Shown: positions 23,616 to 35,049 of the stretch, one piece after another
Layout: each line of letters begins with the position of its first letter
How positions within the stretch are numbered: the stretch's first letter is position 1
Origin: Lineus longissimus
Taxonomy: Eukaryota; Nemertea; Pilidiophora; Heteronemertea; Lineidae
Length of the DNA stretch: 64,000 nucleotides
Direction of reading: 5' to 3'
Assembly: GCF_910592395.1 (NCBI RefSeq)
Contig: NC_088313.1
Coordinates: forward strand, 5,890,501-5,954,500
Notes under the pieces: model-generated
What the model was told of the DNA's origin: nothing
Seen by the model: the letters and a program-made list of their open reading frames with translations, nothing else
Databases searched by the model: none
Position numbers and translations under genes: made by a program

Positions 23616-23897
23616 CTCTATTGGACATGGTCTTTTTGATGAATATCCATCATATCCAAGGTCTTCATTGATGTCAATGTCAGGTTGAGAGGCTGGCGAC
23701 GGGTCTGGCATTTGCGACTGCGCTTCAGGTTGAGAGGCTGGCGACGGGTCTGGCATTGGCGACTGCGCTTCAGGTTGATAGGCTGGCGACGGGTCTGGCA
23801 TTGGCGACTGCGCTTCAGGTTGATAGACTGGCGACGGGTCTGGCATTGGCGACTGCGCTTCAGGTTGAGAGGCTGGTGACGGGTCTGGCATTGGCAT
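23616..23897 (-). CDS. Proline-rich 15-residue repeat exon
   Basis: An exon of 94 codons, phase 0 at both ends. It contains five copies of a 15-residue unit (PMPDPSPASQPEAQS) encoded by a 45-bp minisatellite, followed by an acidic stretch (DIDINEDLGYDGYS). It joins the Josephin exon to the PHD exons. Its donor context (aggaaacaaaacactacct on the plus strand) is duplicated at the donor of the next exon (23372-23390), which points to local duplication. Confidence 0.7.
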
Positions 23898-24180
23898 CTG
23901 TAAATTATTTAAAATTTTACTCATGGGTGGGATAGAAATAAATATCTTCTCACTAATAGCATAATCTGAAATTAGGGAGGGAACTATAGGCAGTAGCTAG
24001 GGTAAATAGGTGGTCATTGCATAACTGGTATGCTTAAGTTAGGGGTTTGGGTTGCCTTGATTCAGTGATAATTATCTACTGCATTGGATGTTTTTTGAGA
24101 TGGTTCCCTAATTGCTGTCTCAATGCAAATTAACCAGTGCTACCTGGATCCTGCCGATAAAAAAATGCAAGTGCTCTTAC

Positions 24181-25145
24181 TGTGGTTTTTGTCGGTATAA
24201 AAACTGCTCCTCTCCTCCGACAGTTCTTCTTGATGTATGAACCCGCTTGGCAGTTGGTCATTTCAACCACCGATAGTGGTCGCCTTGAATCGATCAATCT
24301 TGGAAGGTTTTCGCTGACCTTTAAAGTAATCCAGTGCTCCGAGTTACTTTTATGTATGATAAAGATTATTGGGTCCGTATTGAATGACCTTCTGCAAATC
24401 GGAATCATGTCTGCAGCATTCATCTCATTCAGGTTTGCCTCAGACAAACGGTTGCAAGTGTACCCTCGATGCTCTAGCACTGTTTCAACTACTAAGAAGC
24501 TATAATAACCTTCACGGTCACGCATATTTTCCTGCTCTTCGTCAAAGCTATAAACTGCCATTGAACGCAACCACAGTTCATCGGCAGTCCTGTCCATTTC
24601 CTCTACTGTAACGGGAAATTTGTCATCTACACCAGCACCGAGCGCATTGTTTATGCAGCACATCCCACAGTAGTTTGAATAACCTTGCGACTGGTATAGA
24701 TCATTATTTCTTATCACAAACATGACTTCATGTCTCCGCCCTGTCTTGTACAGAGTGTCAGCTGCATAGCGGATTGTTTTCAGCAACCATTTAGCACATC
24801 GGTCATCGAGGGGACTCTCTTGCTCGATGTATTCCTCTATCCTACGCTGAACGTCAACAAGGGCTGGGACTGCAGCTCTGTCTTGAGTACCAGTTATTTT
24901 TGCTGAGGCAGACAATAATTTCCTCTTCTGGTCAGGGACAAACGGACGAGCAGAATTTGAAGCACCTTGACTTCTATTATCAGCACTTGGCATTGGCATC
25001 TGCATCTGCTCTCGAGGTTGTGATGTCGTTGACGGGCCTGGCATCGATGACGTTGTAGGGGCATCATTTCCGTAAGCGTGTGCAAGACGTCCAAAAACAT
25101 CAAACTCATACCGCTCCGAGCAAGCTGCATTCTGTGTCTTCAGGA
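24181..25145 (-). CDS. Josephin-like cysteine protease (deubiquitinase) exon
   Basis: Numbered from the Met at 25044, the candidate catalytic Cys126 lies in NYCGMCCINNAL, preceded by Gln120, His237 in SEHWITL and Asp252 in LIDS. In ataxin-3 the series is Q9, C14, H119 and N134. The His-to-third-residue spacing of 15 is the same here. About 110 residues between Cys and His also fit a Josephin fold of about 180 residues. The exon runs past the Met to about 25145 without an ATG, and ends at a GTAAGA donor at 24180. Josephin enzymes cleave ubiquitin chains. It lies between the transposase-like and PHD/F-box parts. Confidence 0.75.
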
Positions 25146-25154
25146 GACCTTTAT

Positions 25155-25690
25155 TTAGTCAGTCATGTGGCCAACTGGGGTTGCTTGGTTTAGGAATTTC
25201 AAATTTCGCCCAAGAGAATTAAATAATTGCTCTGCCACCTGGGTATTGGTTACACTTGCAAATCCAGAGAGCAGCGACACTCTTCGTAGTACCTCCTCTG
25301 GCTTTTTACAGTTCTCCTCGTGGAACCAATCGAACAAAGCCAAATGAGAAGCAGACCCAGTGACTGGATGGCATCTTTCATCTGAAGAGATGATTGTTGG
25401 ATGACTTGGCTGACTGGTCAAGTCCGGTACTGCGAACATTTGGCCATTGTTAGCTGCTTCGATGTTGTCTGAAGTTGCTTCTGCAAGACGTCCTTCATTG
25501 GGATGGAAAAACTCGGCCTCTATCGAGTTGCTATGGCTTGCAAGTAAATTTGCAATATCAAGTAAGCACACATTGGGTCGGTGTTTCAATGAGCGCAGCA
25601 TGTCGGTGTAATCTCTTGGACCTTCGGACCGCAGCAAACTCTTCATGGCATAGGCAACACCATGTACACATGCCCCGACAGCAAGGCCAC
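25155..25690 (-). CDS. KDZ/HMGXB3-like transposase segment
   Basis: The exon begins after a TTGTTTAG acceptor at GGLAVGACVHGVAYAMKSLL and continues SEGPRDYTDMLRSLKHRPNV, later HPVTGSASHLALFDWFHEEN and EQLFNSLGRNLKFLNQATPV. This order matches what I recall of HMGXB3-like proteins related to KDZ transposases. The frame stops at 25155, and the Josephin frame opens within 10 bp in another phase, so there is a frameshift or an unrecognised small intron between them. Confidence 0.6.
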
Positions 25691-26091
25691 CTAAACAAAT
25701 AAAATGAAATAACAGTTTCAATGCTGATTACATATCAGCACTGAGACAATGGGCGATTTCAAAGTTTTAGTGTTGAAACTTCAATTGGTTTTATTTAAAG
25801 CTGAGGAGGACCATTGTTAGTAAATCAGAAACAATTAACCACAAAGATCCTAAAGAGTTGCAAGGCTTGAATCTAACAATGGCTACAGAGGTTAAATTTA
25901 GTAGGCAATTTTCAGTAGTTGCTCAACAAATTCACTGTTGTGTGCTCAGTTTTTATATTAAACAATACCCACATGGCGTTAGGAAATGGGTTCTGATAAT
26001 GCCTTGAGTTGATCATATATCTACGGCTAATAATTCTGCTGGTAATGAAGCTGAGACTACTGCCAGATTAACTTGGCGTGAAAAATATTAC

Positions 26092-27519
26092 CAGGGAAAT
26101 GTGATGGTTGCCCATTTGATAGTACAAGACAGAACCTTCCTTCTTTTCATACTTGCCTGATCTTCCAAAGACTTTTTCATAAGCCAAATCTAGATCGCCT
26201 CTTGTGATGGACTTCTCGCGCATTTGAACGATCATGTCAATTTTGGATCCAACAGGCTTTATCCGCATCTTTTTGCACAATTTCTTCACACTAGCCAACT
26301 GAAATGAAACATTATTTTGTTGATTATGATACTGCATAATGGGAATGAATAAATTGCGTTTGCAAAGAGCTTTCCAAATTCTAATTCATTTGGAAAGAAA
26401 TTCAATACTGAAAGTGACTGACATCATGTTCCATTCTAAAACACCTCAAAATAAAGAATTAAATGTGACGGATATTTGGCTGCTCCATAATTTTCACCAA
26501 CCAACATTGTAAGTGGTTATAGTTGCCAAACCCAACTGGCACATACATAAACTAGAAACTGTTGCTCATTGTAATCAACGTTTTTCAAAAACCAAACAAA
26601 TTACGCCAATGAATGAACTACCTTTTCATCATGAAGGAGGCTCAGCAAAACCTCTTCAGGAACTGCCTCGTTCGATTCTTCACCTTCTCTTCTGACAGAG
26701 CATTTCATATGTTCGGTATTGAATACCATGTCGCTGGCCCGTGACTTCTCCCCTATCCAAGGAGCCCAGTCCTCATACGAAGGTGACACAGCTGGATGTT
26801 TGACAGCCCCTGCAATATAAACAGAATCAAATTGTTAAAGGGGTGTTATAGGCATGAGCTTGGTAGGCCAGAATAACTTTCAACTCACTTAATTCCCTAC
26901 ATCTGACGGTGCACGGAAACCTTTTACTGTGCAAGGAATATTTATTGCTGAATCAAATGTAACCCAGTCAACTGTGCATTAGTAATCTCAAGTCTACTAT
27001 AAACTTGTTCTTATATAGCGCTTTTTCCAGGTCATCCCTGCTCTAAGTGCTTTTGCAACAGCATTATTATCATCCCAGTTTCCACAGCACCACTTTGCCA
27101 CCATTTTTGCCTTCAAACACCTTCTAAAACTGAAATCCTGGCCTTTCAGAAAGTATTTCAGGGTGATGCACATTTTATTTCAACTTGTCGTGTGGAAACC
27201 AAGATTGTTTGATAAGCAGAAAGATAAAGAGAGAGAGATAGAAAAACCAGCAAAATTATTAAAGTAAGACTGTCTCCATTGAGGGTGGGCGGTCTTGCCA
27301 GGCGTACGTAACTAAATACTTAATTATATTACTCTTCATTGAATTCTAAAGTGGACTTATTCAAACGGAAAAGAGTAGAATTCATCAATTCACCAAATCA
27401 TCAAATACAAATACCTTTGCTAATTGTATCACTGAATATACATGATTCAATGTCATTCCAGAACTGTTTGGCATCAACTTGGTCAGGTGTTTCAGAATTG
27501 GGTTCCTTCAAATCAGACA
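26092..27519 (-). CDS. KDZ/HMGXB3-like middle exons with a SAP-like motif
   Basis: Three exons (27519-27415, 26809-26622, 26298-26092) join in phase. Notable pieces are DAKQFWNDIESCIFSDT, PSYEDWAPWIGEKSRASD (the WAPWIG signature I associate with HMGXB3-like proteins), and LASVKKLCKKMRIKPVGSK. The last resembles a SAP helix-turn-helix DNA-binding motif. Splice sites are GTATTTG/TTGCAG and GTAGTT/TTTCAG. Confidence 0.65.
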
Positions 27520-28020
27520 CTAAAAAAGAACACAAATAAAATCATAAGAAACGCGCACAAAATTTTAATGAAACAGCCAGGGGCCATTGTGCTCACCGTA
27601 TAGTAGACAGGAAACATGCTTAGTTTATGCCCAACATGCCCAAAATTAACAGGCAATTTACGCCATTTGACCTCTGTGACCTTTGCCTGTCCTCTACCTG
27701 ATTTTTTTCTGGTGGCCAAATCAAGAATCAGAACGGACCGAAATTCAGGCTCCGGAGACATGTGACCTAGGGTATGATGTGTACAACGTTTCGAGTTCAT
27801 ACCATTTATAGCAGTAAAGAAATGTGCCAGAGGATACGACAAAGACAGACATTGCACCATTGTATAGACACACCTAACGGTGAGCCAAAAAGCAGCTCCT
27901 ACTATTCTCGCATAACAACCATCGACAATTCATCAACTTTTTTCCATAAATCAAGACAGTTCAAGATTTCAATAATTTTTCTGTTCCTTCTTTTAACACT
28001 AGTTTTTCCATAAAGCATAC

Positions 28021-29162
28021 CTGCAAACCTATGACTTGTCTTCCGTAATCCATCCCAAATCAACATCACAGGGTAGTAGCCGCAGAGAATACAGTTGAAA
28101 TCATAATCGCTCTGTGCCAAACACTCGAAGATGAAATACCCGCTCTGCACATCTTGCCGTTTGATGTTCTCATTCAGCCTCTCCTGAAGTATGTTCACTT
28201 GTGAACCGATCGGCACATGGCTCTAGAAATACAGTATGAGGCAATGAAAACTAAGCATTCGCCCAAAACTTGGTCTCTAAAGTGCCACTACATATGGGTA
28301 CATGTGTACCAAGTTTCAACTCAATAGCTCTAACAGTTCTGAAACGTGCCCTGCTAACGGACAACGGACGACGACGGACGACAGTATAGGATAAGCTCAC
28401 CTCTGCTGAGAGGTAAGCTAACACCTGTTTGATTACGAAAAGTCATTTAGAGCACTACTTTCTACTTGAAAGCAGGAGATCGAATTCCATCCACAAAAGT
28501 ATCAAACAACAATGATTCTCTACCTGCAATCCATAACGAATATCCAGGCAAACATCAATTCCAAGAAAAAGGGAATCGTTGCAGTTGTGGATCCCATCTT
28601 TCCACTCTTGGTATCGATATGGAATTTTGCATCTGTGACAAGTTTTGATATATACATGTACACCTAAAAAGATAATACAGGAATTACGTCATAAAGTCAT
28701 CAAGGGCGTTTCGTTCTTAGTTAACTATGAAGTTATGAGTTATGTCAGAAATGATGTCCATCGTACAAATTAAACACTAGTAGTACTGCATTTTATTAAT
28801 TCAAAATACCTGCAAAAAAGTGATTCTGTTGTACAGGACTATATATCCAATATATGGCAGCCCTGCACGTCCTGGAGACTTCAGGTGTCCCTGTCTTGGT
28901 GAGCCAATATATCAAATAGGTCATACATGGCAAAAAAAAGCTCATTTCATACAGTATAAATCCAGAACAATCTACAAGAAGACATACCTTTCACTATCTT
29001 CTTCATGAAAATAATCTTTCTCTGTTTGGTCACCAGCCGTGCATCACTCAATAAGCTGCTGCATCTTGTACACCTGGATTCTGATGGCTCTATTCTCACT
29101 GGATCAGCAGACAGGAGGTCACTCTCAACATCTCCAGAAACATCAGGCGGGTACCTTTTCTC
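28021..29162 (-). CDS. KDZ/HMGXB3-like cysteine-cluster exons
   Basis: Exons 29162-28988, 28632-28524 and 28222-28021. They contain EPSESRCTRCSSLL (a CxxC cluster), YRYQEWKDGIHNCNDSLFL, and YDFNCILCGYYPVMLIWD (another CxxC). Spacing and order match HMGXB3-like proteins, whose cysteine clusters are described as KDZ-transposase-associated. The junction between the first two exons is out of phase by one base, so a small exon may be missing between them; I could not find a convincing one at 28690-28960. Confidence 0.6.
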
Positions 29163-29179
29163 CTGCTTTAAATACAAAT

Positions 29180-30014
29180 CATAGCCTCCAGCACATCCTT
29201 GTCCTGAGACGGATAACCAGAGTTAAGTTGTCCTTGAACTCCCTCTTCATTTTCAGAACCAGGACTGACACAGCTGCCATCCTCATCTTCATCATCACTT
29301 GGTGCCCTTCCAATCAAATGACGCATTTATTGGAAAAGGAACCATTTTGCAATCACTTTATGCACACATCCACGTTTTTGTCTGCATCATCTGCAATGCA
29401 TGCTCTTGGTTGGTTTGTGAAACCATACAATTGTTCGCTTGAATCGACTGTAATACCTGATGTTTTTGGGCAAAACAGACAGGTAGATGTGTTGTTGTTG
29501 GACATTCGGAGGAGGTGGTAAATAAACTACCAGAGGCACACCTTTTTCATGAGCAGTCACTTGCAACACATTTGCCTCATCAGACCGTTCAGCCTTGATG
29601 TACTTCCCAGCTACAAGTTCCTCTAGGGAAGAAGGACGCAGGTCAACAGTGCGACCAGGCTCGGCGTACGGTATGGACCTTACATGGCAGCATTCAAAAG
29701 CCAAATTGTCTCCTCTGTTAGCAGCCTCCTTCTGCTGTTGACAATGGTTATCTTCACACTCAGAAGTTGCACCCTGACCACCACTAATTTTTTTCACATG
29801 AACAGGAGTATACGCTCCACTAAGTTTTTTGGCTGCAGTATACAGACCCTCACTTGCATTGACGATCAGACAGTGATGATGCCTTGAAAGATTGATGTCA
29901 GGCTGCTTAACCAGATGTATCCGCTCATGCTGTCTGATGTACTTCTTTGAATAAAGGCCACCACAATGAGAACATTTCACCTTTTTTGTGATAGATGGCT
30001 TATCATCTGAAGGC
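29180..30014 (-). pseudogene. Zinc-finger/SWIM-like exon with in-frame stops
   Basis: The exon opens after a TTTTTTAG acceptor (PSDDKPSITKK) and has a C2H2 finger (CSHCGGLYSKKYIRQHERIH). It then reads HHHCLIVNASEGLYTAAK and a SWIM-like CxC..CxH region (MHCR, stop, CRQKRGCVHKVIAKW). A TGA at 29387-29389 interrupts the cysteine series. A TAA follows after AKWFLFQ, and a third stop comes near 29170, after which the open frame resumes one base out of phase. The conserved sequence continues on both sides of the stops, so this is either a decaying copy or contains sequence errors. Confidence 0.6.
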
Positions 30015-31409
30015 CTAAAAAATAAAGACACCTAGTAAATACAAGTGTAAAATTCGCAAGTCAAGATGGATGATATACATGATAATATAGGCCATTCCAC
30101 ATTCGTGGCATAGCGATGCTCAAGTACCACACACGAGACAGATAGTACCCCTAACTACTGTATGGAATGCTCACCGTATAGTACACAGGAAAATGCTTTG
30201 TTTACAGCCTAACACTAACACTTAACAGTCAATTTGCGCCCTTGACCTCAGAGACCTTAAAAAGTCGGTTACACCAATCTTAATTTCTGATCAACATGTA
30301 AAGATGCCTAATAGTCTATCTATTGAAAAAGACTTAAGTATCATTTCAGAGAGTTTGCTGAAAAGCATGCCACATCAACCTGATGTTTGTTTGGTCAACA
30401 TGTAGAGCTGCCTAAAAGGTGTTACATACCAAATTTAAAAACTATAAGACAAGTAATGAGAAAAGAGTTTGATCTCTGGTGACCTTAAAAAGTAGGTCAA
30501 ATCAAAATAATGAATGAAATATGTTGTATCCTTGCTAGGGGTACCCCCTATAAGAATTATATCAGAAACGCAACAGTAATTTAGTGAGATCGCATTTAAA
30601 AAAAATTTGGTTTAAGTCCCATCGTGGCCAGGTCACGAATTAAAAGAGTAAGACCCAGCTAACGGCGAGTCGGCAGCGAGGAACAGACCCCAGAACACAT
30701 CCTAGGCGTCTACCCACAATTGGAGCTGACACGAAGGAAGTTATGGCTCAAAGACACAACACCCAGGACAAAGCTGTGGGGAAATGCTGTCAACTTGACG
30801 CAGACCACCCGTTTCATTGACACATCCCCACTGCATATTTGACATTCACATGCATGATCAATCGTACGCAGAAGAACAGACCGAATTTCCTTGTCAGGGT
30901 ACATGACTTTAAGCATGAGGTGTACGAAGTTTCATAGCACTAGTCGTTATTTGTGCTATGATATGACGATGACGACGACGGACACTGCGCTATCGTACCG
31001 ACTTCTCTTAAAGTGGGCCAAAAACACGATCGAGACATGTATTAATCCATTACCGGAAGTGTGGCAAATAGAGCATATTGAAATGTCAAGTTGTGTTAAA
31101 AATACACGGCTGGGTTGGATAAAAAGGGAACCTGCAGAGTGAGACCATCACAGATATATGCTTTTTGATAACATATCTTAGAAATTGTGGTCTCATTGGT
31201 CATTTTAGAACTTGAATTTTGAAAGGGCAATGTCTGTCAATTTCGAAGAATATGCTGTTAGGGAATCGTTTTTCTAAAAACTTTAACATTTTACTGGGAA
31301 AAGATTCTTCTTGACACAGTTAAATTTGGGGAGGATTGAAGGGGTACTTTTTTGCCCCAAGGTTGTAATAAAGGGATCTGGCCAACAAAGGCACTGCACG
31401 GTTTAAAAC

Positions 31410-32600
31410 GTGACTCAGGGTAATTGGTGTATCCCCCCCCCCCCCGCACACTCCGCCTGCTGACTAGGCAGCTAATTGGGTTTGCGTGTACATGGTTTCA
31501 AACCACAATATATCTTTGTTACTGTTATAGGTCAACATTACTTCAGTCCAAAATAACTTGAATGGGCATTTTTGAGGGTTTTCAGTTGGCACAACTACCT
31601 CGGCCAATTGACAACCTAAATGACATAAAACAACTAACCTAGAGTAATCATGATCAACATCTTCTAACAGTACACTACATCAGGAGAGCTGTTCTGGCAT
31701 GTCTGGTCCCTGAAATAAAAAAAGCACTCATCAGATGTTGATTATGTTTATGAAGATCGATTCAGAGACAAGCTTCACCAAGCTTCACCATACTCCCCCC
31801 CCCCCCCCCCCCCACGTCAAGCAAAGTGAGCACCACTTCTGCTCCATGGTTACTCTGTGGTTGCTGCCACATTGACAGGCATTAGACGTGAATTCAACGT
31901 GTTAGTTTTTGTTCTTCGATTGACAGGAATTTGACGTGGCAAAATATATTTTTCAACTACATGTAAGGATATGAAATGACGTGAATTCGACCTCAAATAG
32001 GCGTCAAACTGACAGGGGGACGACTGCTGCACAAGTTGATAATGCCACGGTTTCAAAAAAACACTAGAGTTAAAGAATTTCAATGTTAGTGTCTTAAACT
32101 CTGTGACCTAGAAAAAAATGGTTGTGACTCTGTGCCTTGCACAACACTTAAACTAGTGTCCTGCCAATCACTACTTAAAACTAGTGAACCTATGTTGCCA
32201 AAGGGCTTGCAAAATTACAAAGCTGCCTGGACTGAGTGACCAGTACCCTGCCTAAGTGTTTCAACTATACTTTCATCTCACAAATTAAAGGGTGCAGCAC
32301 CAAGGGTGCAGCACCCTGCATCTCTGAAAGTGCTCTCTGCCTTTTTAAGACAGAACTAATACATATTTTTCTATTAGTATTACAGGATGGCGATTTAACC
32401 CGCAATTTTTTCTAGTGCATTCTGCCCTGTTTGTTTGACGATTCCTGTCTTTTTGCTTTTCTGAAGGCAAACCTAGAGTGACTATAGTCCATTCGTTTAT
32501 TTTATGTCCGCATCGGTTGGGCATCTGTCCGAGTGCAAACAGGATTTTTTCATTTAGTTACCACAGTAAAGACATAAATTTGTTTTTATACATTTGCCTG
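31410..32600. other. Intronic stretch without recognised genes
   Basis: C-homopolymers lie at 31434-31445 and 31795-31813. One segment, 31638-31709, has excellent splice signals (TTTTTTTATTTCAG on its 5' side and TAG/GTTAGT on its 3' side, minus strand) but stops in all frames. It may be a decayed exon of the composite gene or a decoy. The rest shows nothing. Confidence 0.35.
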
Positions 32601-32682
32601 TGTAGTAGAAGTAAAACTGGATACCGTCACTGTAGTTTACAACAATGTCCATCGGTCCCTATTGTTGGGCTGTTGTGTTGCT

Positions 32683-32725
32683 CCACCGACGCGCGTTTCT
32701 GCCCCTCTAGGCTTCATCAGGGTGG
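32683..32725 (-). ncRNA. Hammerhead ribozyme, copy 1
   Basis: On the minus strand: CCACC, CTGATGA, stem II GCC/GGC closed by a TAGAGG loop, GAAAC, GCGCGTC, then GGTGG. Stem I is a perfect CCACC/GGTGG. The GAAAC-GCGCGTC core and cleavage triplet match the short-stem-III hammerheads of metazoan retroelements. Predicted cleavage is after GTC, between 32688 and 32687. Confidence 0.8.
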
Positions 32726-33024
32726 CTGGGGTTGACTTGCATCTGTCTTGTTCGAAGTTCACAGTTTGAATGACATCATGACTCGGGGGTGGTTTCTCAA
32801 TGACGTTGTGACGTTATAGACTTTGTTGCGACTCTGTTGTTGAAACATTCTGTTGTAGTCAAGCAGGTGGGCTGTCCAAATGGCACATGTTGAGGAGTAC
32901 AGGATCAACCGATGATACACACGGACCAGACAATAAAATCGGAATAGTAGAAGTAAAACTGGATACCGTCACTGTAGTTTACAACAATGTCCATCGGTCC
33001 CTATTGTTGGGCTGTTGTGTTGCT

Positions 33025-33067
33025 CCACCGACGCGCGTTTCTGCCCCTCTAGGCTTCATCAGGGTGG
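33025..33067 (-). ncRNA. Hammerhead ribozyme, copy 2
   Basis: Identical core and stems to copy 1, 342 bp away on the same strand. Cleavage at both sites would release a 342-nt monomer. Confidence 0.8.
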
Positions 33068-33249
33068 CTGGGGTTGACTTGCATCTGTCTTGTTCGAAGT
33101 TCACAGTTTGAATGACATCATGACTCAGGGGTGGTTTCTCAATGACGTTGTGACGTTATAGACTTTGTTGCGACTCTGTTGTTGAAACATTCTGTTGTAG
33201 TCAAGCAGGTGGGCTGTCCAAATGGCACATGTTGAGGAGTACAGGTCCG

Positions 33250-33577
33250 TACTGGTCCGTGTGTATCATCGGTTGATCCTGTACTCCTCAATATGTGCCA
33301 TTTGGACAGCCCACCTGCTTGACTACAACAGAATGTTTCAACAACAGAGTTGCAACAAAGTCTATAACGTCACAACGTCATTGAGAAACCACACATGAGT
33401 CATGATGTCATTCAAACTGTGAACTTCGAACAAGACAGTGCAAGTCAACCCCAGCCGCCCTGATGAAGCCTAGAGGGGCAGAAACGCGCGTCGGTGGAGC
33501 AACACAACAGCCCAACAATAGGGACCGATGGACATTGTTGTAAACTACAGTGACGGTATCCAGTTTTACTTCTACTA
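33250..33577 (+). repeat. Inverted third copy of the hammerhead repeat
   Basis: The reverse complement of the 342-bp unit, head to head with copy 2, forming a large palindrome centred near 33248. It has minor substitutions (for example ccacacatgagtc for ccacccctgagtc). Confidence 0.8.
33455..33497 (+). ncRNA. Hammerhead ribozyme, copy 3
   Basis: On the plus strand: CCGCC, CTGATGA (33460-33466), stem II, GAAAC (33481-33485) and GTC (33490-33492), then GGTGG. Relative to copies 1 and 2 stem I has one change (CCACC to CCGCC), which still pairs as a G-U wobble. All core residues are retained. Confidence 0.8.
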
Positions 33578-34010
33578 TTCTCTTTTTATACATTTGTGTA
33601 CATAGACGTAGTGCATTGGATTTGGACATTTTCCGCTCAATATGCTAAGAATAAATGAGAAATATCCAGAAACAAAATGTGGCCTAATCAAGTGACCCTC
33701 AAAATGACATCTGGACATCGATGACAATTTTTTCTATTTCTGCACTGAGAATGCTGAACCTCGAAAATCCTGTTTGGTTTTTGAGGTGACGATTGATAAA
33801 AACCAAGCAATCTGACCAGTAATTTGCCCTTCAGAAGTCCAAACGATGAGGACATATAATAAACAAATGGACTATAGTTGATGCGAGGCTTTCAAATTCA
33901 AACTTACCACTTTTTCATGTGACTGATTGCATCATTCTTCCTCCTTATTGGACGCTCACAATGCACACAATGAAAGTGTGTTCCTTCAATGTTTTGATGC
34001 GTCAGGCGAC

Positions 34011-35049
34011 GGCTTGTGGTATTCGACTCGATGACTCGACGACGCGATGGCTCGATGACGCGATCGTTGCTATGGATTTTGCTAAAATACGGAATCCCAT
34101 GATCCTGGTCTCCGGGCTACCGCTGCAACAGCAGAGGTTTTAGCTCGGCCTTCCCATACCCAGCTACGGTATGTAGAAGGATGTGCCCCCCCCCCCCCCC
34201 AGCCATGGCCACTGAAGATTGGTCCCCGCGATTGATTTTGATATTTAAAGGACTCGCGGAAGTTTCATAGCATGCAAAATGACCGGAGATTTAATTGACA
34301 AACAAGCTTCTAGTGGCCAATGTCAGATGTCATGTGGTAGTCTGTCAACAATCGGAATTTCGCATATGTGCAGTTTTTTAGACTCAGTCACTCAGTCCCT
34401 CTTCCGCCCCTTGACATCTGCCCCCCCCCCCCCCCCCAATACATCAGCCCCTATACATGCTTTCCGAAATTGGTGGCTTGCATTGGAACTAACTTTTTCC
34501 CCCTTGTCCGTCATTAAAGGCATCCAAGTGTGTTGGTCAACCATGACTATCTCCTTTGTCCCTCCACCACAGGCCTAGTTTCCCCTTATGACATCACTAT
34601 TTCGGACACTCAGCGCCCCATTTCTGGAAAGGTGTATAGGACATTTAATATTGCCGTGCTGAACGGATATCCAGAGCCAACCTTGTCTCCAGGAACTCGC
34701 GTGTCATTTTAACATTGGAATTTCTGCTCGTAAAGAACCTGGGTAGGAGGTTGATCTGAACCAGCTATATTTAGGTGTATTCAGCTGTATTGACGGTAAG
34801 CTTGCATAGCAACATGGCGCATGGTTTTATCAAAAATGCGAACTTGTAGGAAACGAAAAATGGTCGGATTAGATACGGTGAAAACAGCTGGAAAGGGGTT
34901 GGTAATGATCGGTTCTTTTTTATTTTCCTCCACTTATGATTCTATGTATAAATTACAGTCCAGGCAGTGATATTCTTTAAAAAGATTCCAACTTGATCGC
35001 GTCATCGAGTCATCGCGTCGTCGAGTCATCGAGTCGAATACCACAAGCC
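34011..35049. mobile_element. Mutator-like non-autonomous element with 9-bp target duplication
   Basis: A 55-bp inverted repeat (GGCTTGTGGTATTCGACTCG...) with one mismatch lies at 34011-34065 and 34995-35049. It is bracketed by an exact 9-bp duplication, tcaggcgac (34002-34010 and 35050-35058). Long TIRs and a 9-bp duplication fit MULE-type transposons. There is no transposase. The interior includes C-runs (34187-34201, 34422-34437) and a segment (about 34455-34640) that matches, inverted, the left edge of R1 at 60890-61060. Confidence 0.78.

Larger units (their letters stand above)
32604..33245 (-). repeat. Tandem 342-bp hammerhead-bearing repeats (retrozyme-like)
   Basis: Two direct copies start at 32604 and 32946, exactly 342 bp apart, sharing agtagaagtaaaactggata through aggagtacag. 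The first is about full length and the second nearly so. Each contains a hammerhead ribozyme on the minus strand. Tandem repeats of a few hundred bases, each with a type I hammerhead, are the known arrangement of small animal retrozymes. Terminal repeats of Penelope-like elements are the alternative. Confidence 0.75.
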
